DNA of 24,691 bases. Origin: Rhodobacterales bacterium UBA5972 (GTDB taxonomy: Bacteria > Pseudomonadota > Alphaproteobacteria > Rhodobacterales > Rhodobacteraceae). Below the pieces are notes generated by a model. That model did no database searches and was not told the origin of the DNA. It saw only the letters and a program-made list of their open reading frames with translations. Made by a program: the position numbers and the translations under genes. Below, in pieces: positions 22,711-24,691 of the stretch; positions within the stretch are counted from its first letter, which is position 1, and every line of letters begins with the position of its first letter. The stretch covers positions 1 to 24,691 of the forward strand of contig DJBQ01000176.1 of NCBI GenBank assembly GCA_002430125.1, written 5' to 3'.

Positions 22711-23784
22711 ATGTCTGTAAAACGCGACGAGATTCTGGAAGCCCTAAAACGCATAATCCTGCCGGATGGCGGCGATATCGTATCGCGTGACATGGTGCGC
22801 GCTTTAACCGTGGACGGAGGCACCGTGCGGTTTGTGCTGGAAGTTCCGGCCGAAATGGGCCCGCGAATGGAACCAGCGCGCGCCGCAGCACAACGGGCTG
22901 CTGAATCTGTGGCAGGTGTTGAAAGTGTTTCGGTAATCCTGACGGCGCATTCCGCTGGCCCCAAAGCCGCGCCGCCACCGCCGAACCTGAAAATTGGGGG
23001 CCATCCGAAACCGCAGGCCGGGCCGGAACGCGTGGCCGGGGTTGACCGTATTCTGGCGATTGCGTCCGGCAAGGGCGGGGTGGGAAAATCCACTGTGTCC
23101 AGCAACCTTGCAGTGGCATTGGCGCGTCAAGGGCGGCGGGTTGGGCTGCTTGATGCGGATATCTATGGGCCAAGCCAGCACCGCATGATGGGGCTGAACG
23201 AACGTCCGGCTTCACCTGATGGCAAGGAAATCATTCCACTGAAAAACCACGGCGTCACCTTCATTTCGATGGGTCTGATGCTGAAGGAAGACGAGGCCGT
23301 GGTCTGGCGTGGCCCGATGTTGATGGGGGCTTTGCAGCAATTGCTGGGGCAGGTTCGCTGGGGTGAACTGGATGTTCTGATCGTCGATTTGCCGCCGGGC
23401 ACAGGCGACGTGCAGCTTTCCTTAAGTCAGAAAACCGAGGTCACAGGGGCGATCATCGTCTCGACCCCGCAGGATATTGCGCTGCTGGATGCGCGTAAGG
23501 CGATCAACATGTTTGAAAAGACCGGCATCAAAGTGCTGGGTCTGATCGAAAACATGTCGACCTATATCTGCCCGAATTGCGGTCACGAGGATCATATCTT
23601 TGGCCACGGTGGGGCCAAAAAAGATGCGGATCGTTTGGGAATTCCATTCCTTGGGGAAATCCCGCTGGATATTTCCGTACGCCTTGCAGGCGATGGCGGC
23701 ACTCCGATTGCCGTGGGCGACGGGCCGATTGCCGACAGTTATGTGGCGATTGCCAAGGGGTTGATTGAACGCGGTATCGCCTAG
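22711..23784 (+). CDS. apbC: Mrp/NBP35-family P-loop iron-sulfur carrier (ApbC)
   Basis: This P-loop ATPase binds and hands on a [4Fe-4S] cluster to apoproteins. The 357-residue protein has an N-terminal MIP18/FeS-assembly domain (about 1-80), a Pro-rich linker (PKAAPPPPNLK), and the deviant Walker A SGKGGVGKST with Lys121 and Lys126. VDLPPGTGDVQL and the cluster-binding pair Cys287-x-x-Cys290 in YICPNCGHED follow. The ATG at 22711 has AAAGGTG 7 nt upstream; the frame is open back to 22528 but that extension has no family resemblance. Its stop overlaps that of the convergent hydrolase. The name mrp is equally used. Confidence 0.94.
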   Translation: MSVKRDEILEALKRIILPDGGDIVSRDMVRALTVDGGTVRFVLEVPAEMGPRMEPARAAAQRAAESVAGVESVSVILTAHSAGPKAAPPPPNLKIGGHPKPQAGPERVAGVDRILAIASGKGGVGKSTVSSNLAVALARQGRRVGLLDADIYGPSQHRMMGLNERPASPDGKEIIPLKNHGVTFISMGLMLKEDEAVVWRGPMLMGALQQLLGQVRWGELDVLIVDLPPGTGDVQLSLSQKTEVTGAIIVSTPQDIALLDARKAINMFEKTGIKVLGLIENMSTYICPNCGHEDHIFGHGGAKKDADRLGIPFLGEIPLDISVRLAGDGGTPIAVGDGPIADSYVAIAKGLIERGIA

Positions 23785-24578
23785 GGTCGTGTATCCGCAA
23801 ATTGCTGCATGTGCCGGTCGATAACGGCCGCACATTCCGCCGGATGCGTCGAAATCAGAAAATGCCCGGCCCCGGGTTCAACATGCAATGTCGCGTTCCG
23901 GGCATTGGCGACGATCTGTTCTGATACGTCAATTATCGCCGGATTGGCCAGCCCGCCACGCGCGACGGTGCAGGGCATATCGAGGCACTTGAAATCTGTG
24001 AAATCGGCGGCGAAACCTGTCCCAGCTTTCCAGTCCAGCAGGTTGGTTGCGGCTTTGGTCTGGCAAAATGCGCGAAAGGAGCCTGGCATCGATTTGAAAT
24101 TGCCCGGATGGCTCCAGAAATCGATGATCACCCCGGCCGCTTCTGGATCACCCGCGTCGATTGCGGCGCGAAAACGGGCTTTCATGTCAATCATGCCGTC
24201 GGCCCAGTGAAACGGGTCGTCGCCGGTTCTGCAAAAAACCGGATTGCCCTCAAATGTCACGATACTGAGTGGCTTTACCTTGCCGGCAAGCACCGAGGCA
24301 TAAAGACTCAGGCCACCAAAGGAATGTCCGACCATGTGCACCGGCTCGCCGACCTTCTCGACAACCTCGGCCACGAAATCGGTGATCAAGGCAACATCCT
24401 TGACGTCGATCGGGCGTATTTCAGGCGTGTCGCCATAGCCCGGCAAGCTTGTTGAAATTGTCCGGTAGGAACCGTTCAGTGCCTTTTGTACCCCGCGCCA
24501 AGCGCTGTGGCTGCTGTAAGAGCCCGGCAGGAACAACACGGCCGGACCGGTTCCTGTATCGGTGAAATCGAATTCCAA
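23781..24578 (-). CDS. Alpha/beta hydrolase
   Basis: A 265-residue alpha/beta-fold hydrolase. It shows the oxyanion-region block VLFLPGSYSSHSAW, nucleophile elbow GHSFGG with Ser86, and a C-terminal GAGHFL with His239. No marker narrows the substrate; esterase, lactonase or C-C hydrolase are all possible. The start is TTG with GGAGA about 8 nt upstream. No signal peptide is present. The last 4 nt overlap the convergent apbC gene: the shared CTAG provides TAG to both strands, leaving no room for a terminator. Confidence 0.85.
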   Translation of the reverse strand: MEFDFTDTGTGPAVLFLPGSYSSHSAWRGVQKALNGSYRTISTSLPGYGDTPEIRPIDVKDVALITDFVAEVVEKVGEPVHMVGHSFGGLSLYASVLAGKVKPLSIVTFEGNPVFCRTGDDPFHWADGMIDMKARFRAAIDAGDPEAAGVIIDFWSHPGNFKSMPGSFRAFCQTKAATNLLDWKAGTGFAADFTDFKCLDMPCTVARGGLANPAIIDVSEQIVANARNATLHVEPGAGHFLISTHPAECAAVIDRHMQQFADTRP

Positions 24579-24691
24579 AACAATTCTCCGTATTCACCAT
24601 CAGAAAATGGCGATATTTGCCAACACCTGACCGTGAATGCGAAATGCTGAGAATGCAACGGTTTTGTCGGCCTATGGGCCTGCCGCGCGCG
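24579..24691. other. Right edge, no gene recognised
   Basis: About 110 nt upstream of the hydrolase on the minus strand. It holds the hydrolase Shine-Dalgarno region and probably its promoter, but I see no clear -35/-10 pair, repeat or partial gene. Confidence 0.4.

Noticed and set aside
22236..23105. 289-codon minus-strand frame spanning tupB and apbC
   Set aside because: It crosses the divergent promoter region and two well-supported genes and has no domain signal.
1..24691. CRISPR array, insertion sequence, toxin-antitoxin or defence cluster
   Set aside because: I saw no regularly spaced repeats, transposase frames, paired small toxin-antitoxin genes or known defence domains; the genes are metabolic and housekeeping.

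Overview
This window looks like ordinary chromosomal backbone from an alphaproteobacterium of the Rhodobacteraceae (Roseobacter group). The reasons are the moderately high GC, a LexA box of the alphaproteobacterial GAAC-N7-GAAC type in front of a UvrD/PcrA helicase, an NADH-dehydrogenase-like/SelD fusion, an acetylpolyamine amidohydrolase, a DUF1127 small protein and two CTGC-N3-GCAG palindromes like those bound by the polyhydroxybutyrate regulator PhaR. The assignment comes from gene content and motifs only. All large genes look intact. I see no insertion sequence, CRISPR array, rRNA or prophage gene cluster.

Layout. 1-216 is a gene-free flank next to the 3' end of a minus-strand elongator-type tRNA-Met (217-293); it may be the edge of an integrated element, but no integrase is in view. 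475-3896 holds a dimethylformamidase-large-subunit-like protein followed closely by a PAF-acetylhydrolase/dienelactone-hydrolase-type esterase. 4060-5540 is the psd-pssA pair that makes phosphatidylserine and converts it to phosphatidylethanolamine. 5581-7743 carries a CurA-like NADP-dependent reductase and an acetylpolyamine amidohydrolase, convergent with an amidase-signature hydrolase (7753-9210, minus).

9368-12608 is a selenium module: a FAD-oxidoreductase/SelD fusion makes selenophosphate and the convergent mnmH uses it to make 2-selenouridine in tRNA. 12609-13030 holds a possible 53-residue ORF, a tRNA-Gly(GCC) with promoter and terminator, and a terminator for terC. On the minus strand pyc (pyruvate carboxylase, TTG start) runs into terC. 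Divergent from pyc is a uvrD/pcrA-type helicase with a LexA box; the same intergenic region has a PhaR-like palindrome on the pyc side, so the two genes appear to answer to carbon storage and DNA damage respectively.

19864-20361 holds a bidirectional terminator, a DUF1127 gene and a second PhaR-like palindrome. 20362-22603 is a tungstate importer operon (tupB-tupC-tupA, minus strand, 4-nt overlaps). Divergent from it is an Mrp/ApbC P-loop iron-sulfur carrier, whose stop codon overlaps that of a convergent alpha/beta hydrolase. The window ends in about 110 nt of sequence with nothing recognisable.

I did not find a clear new multi-gene system. The best leads are the solo DMFase-like large subunit with its esterase partner, the paired PhaR-like operators, the SOS box on the helicase, the small ORF at 12660-12821 and the inverted repeats upstream of selD.
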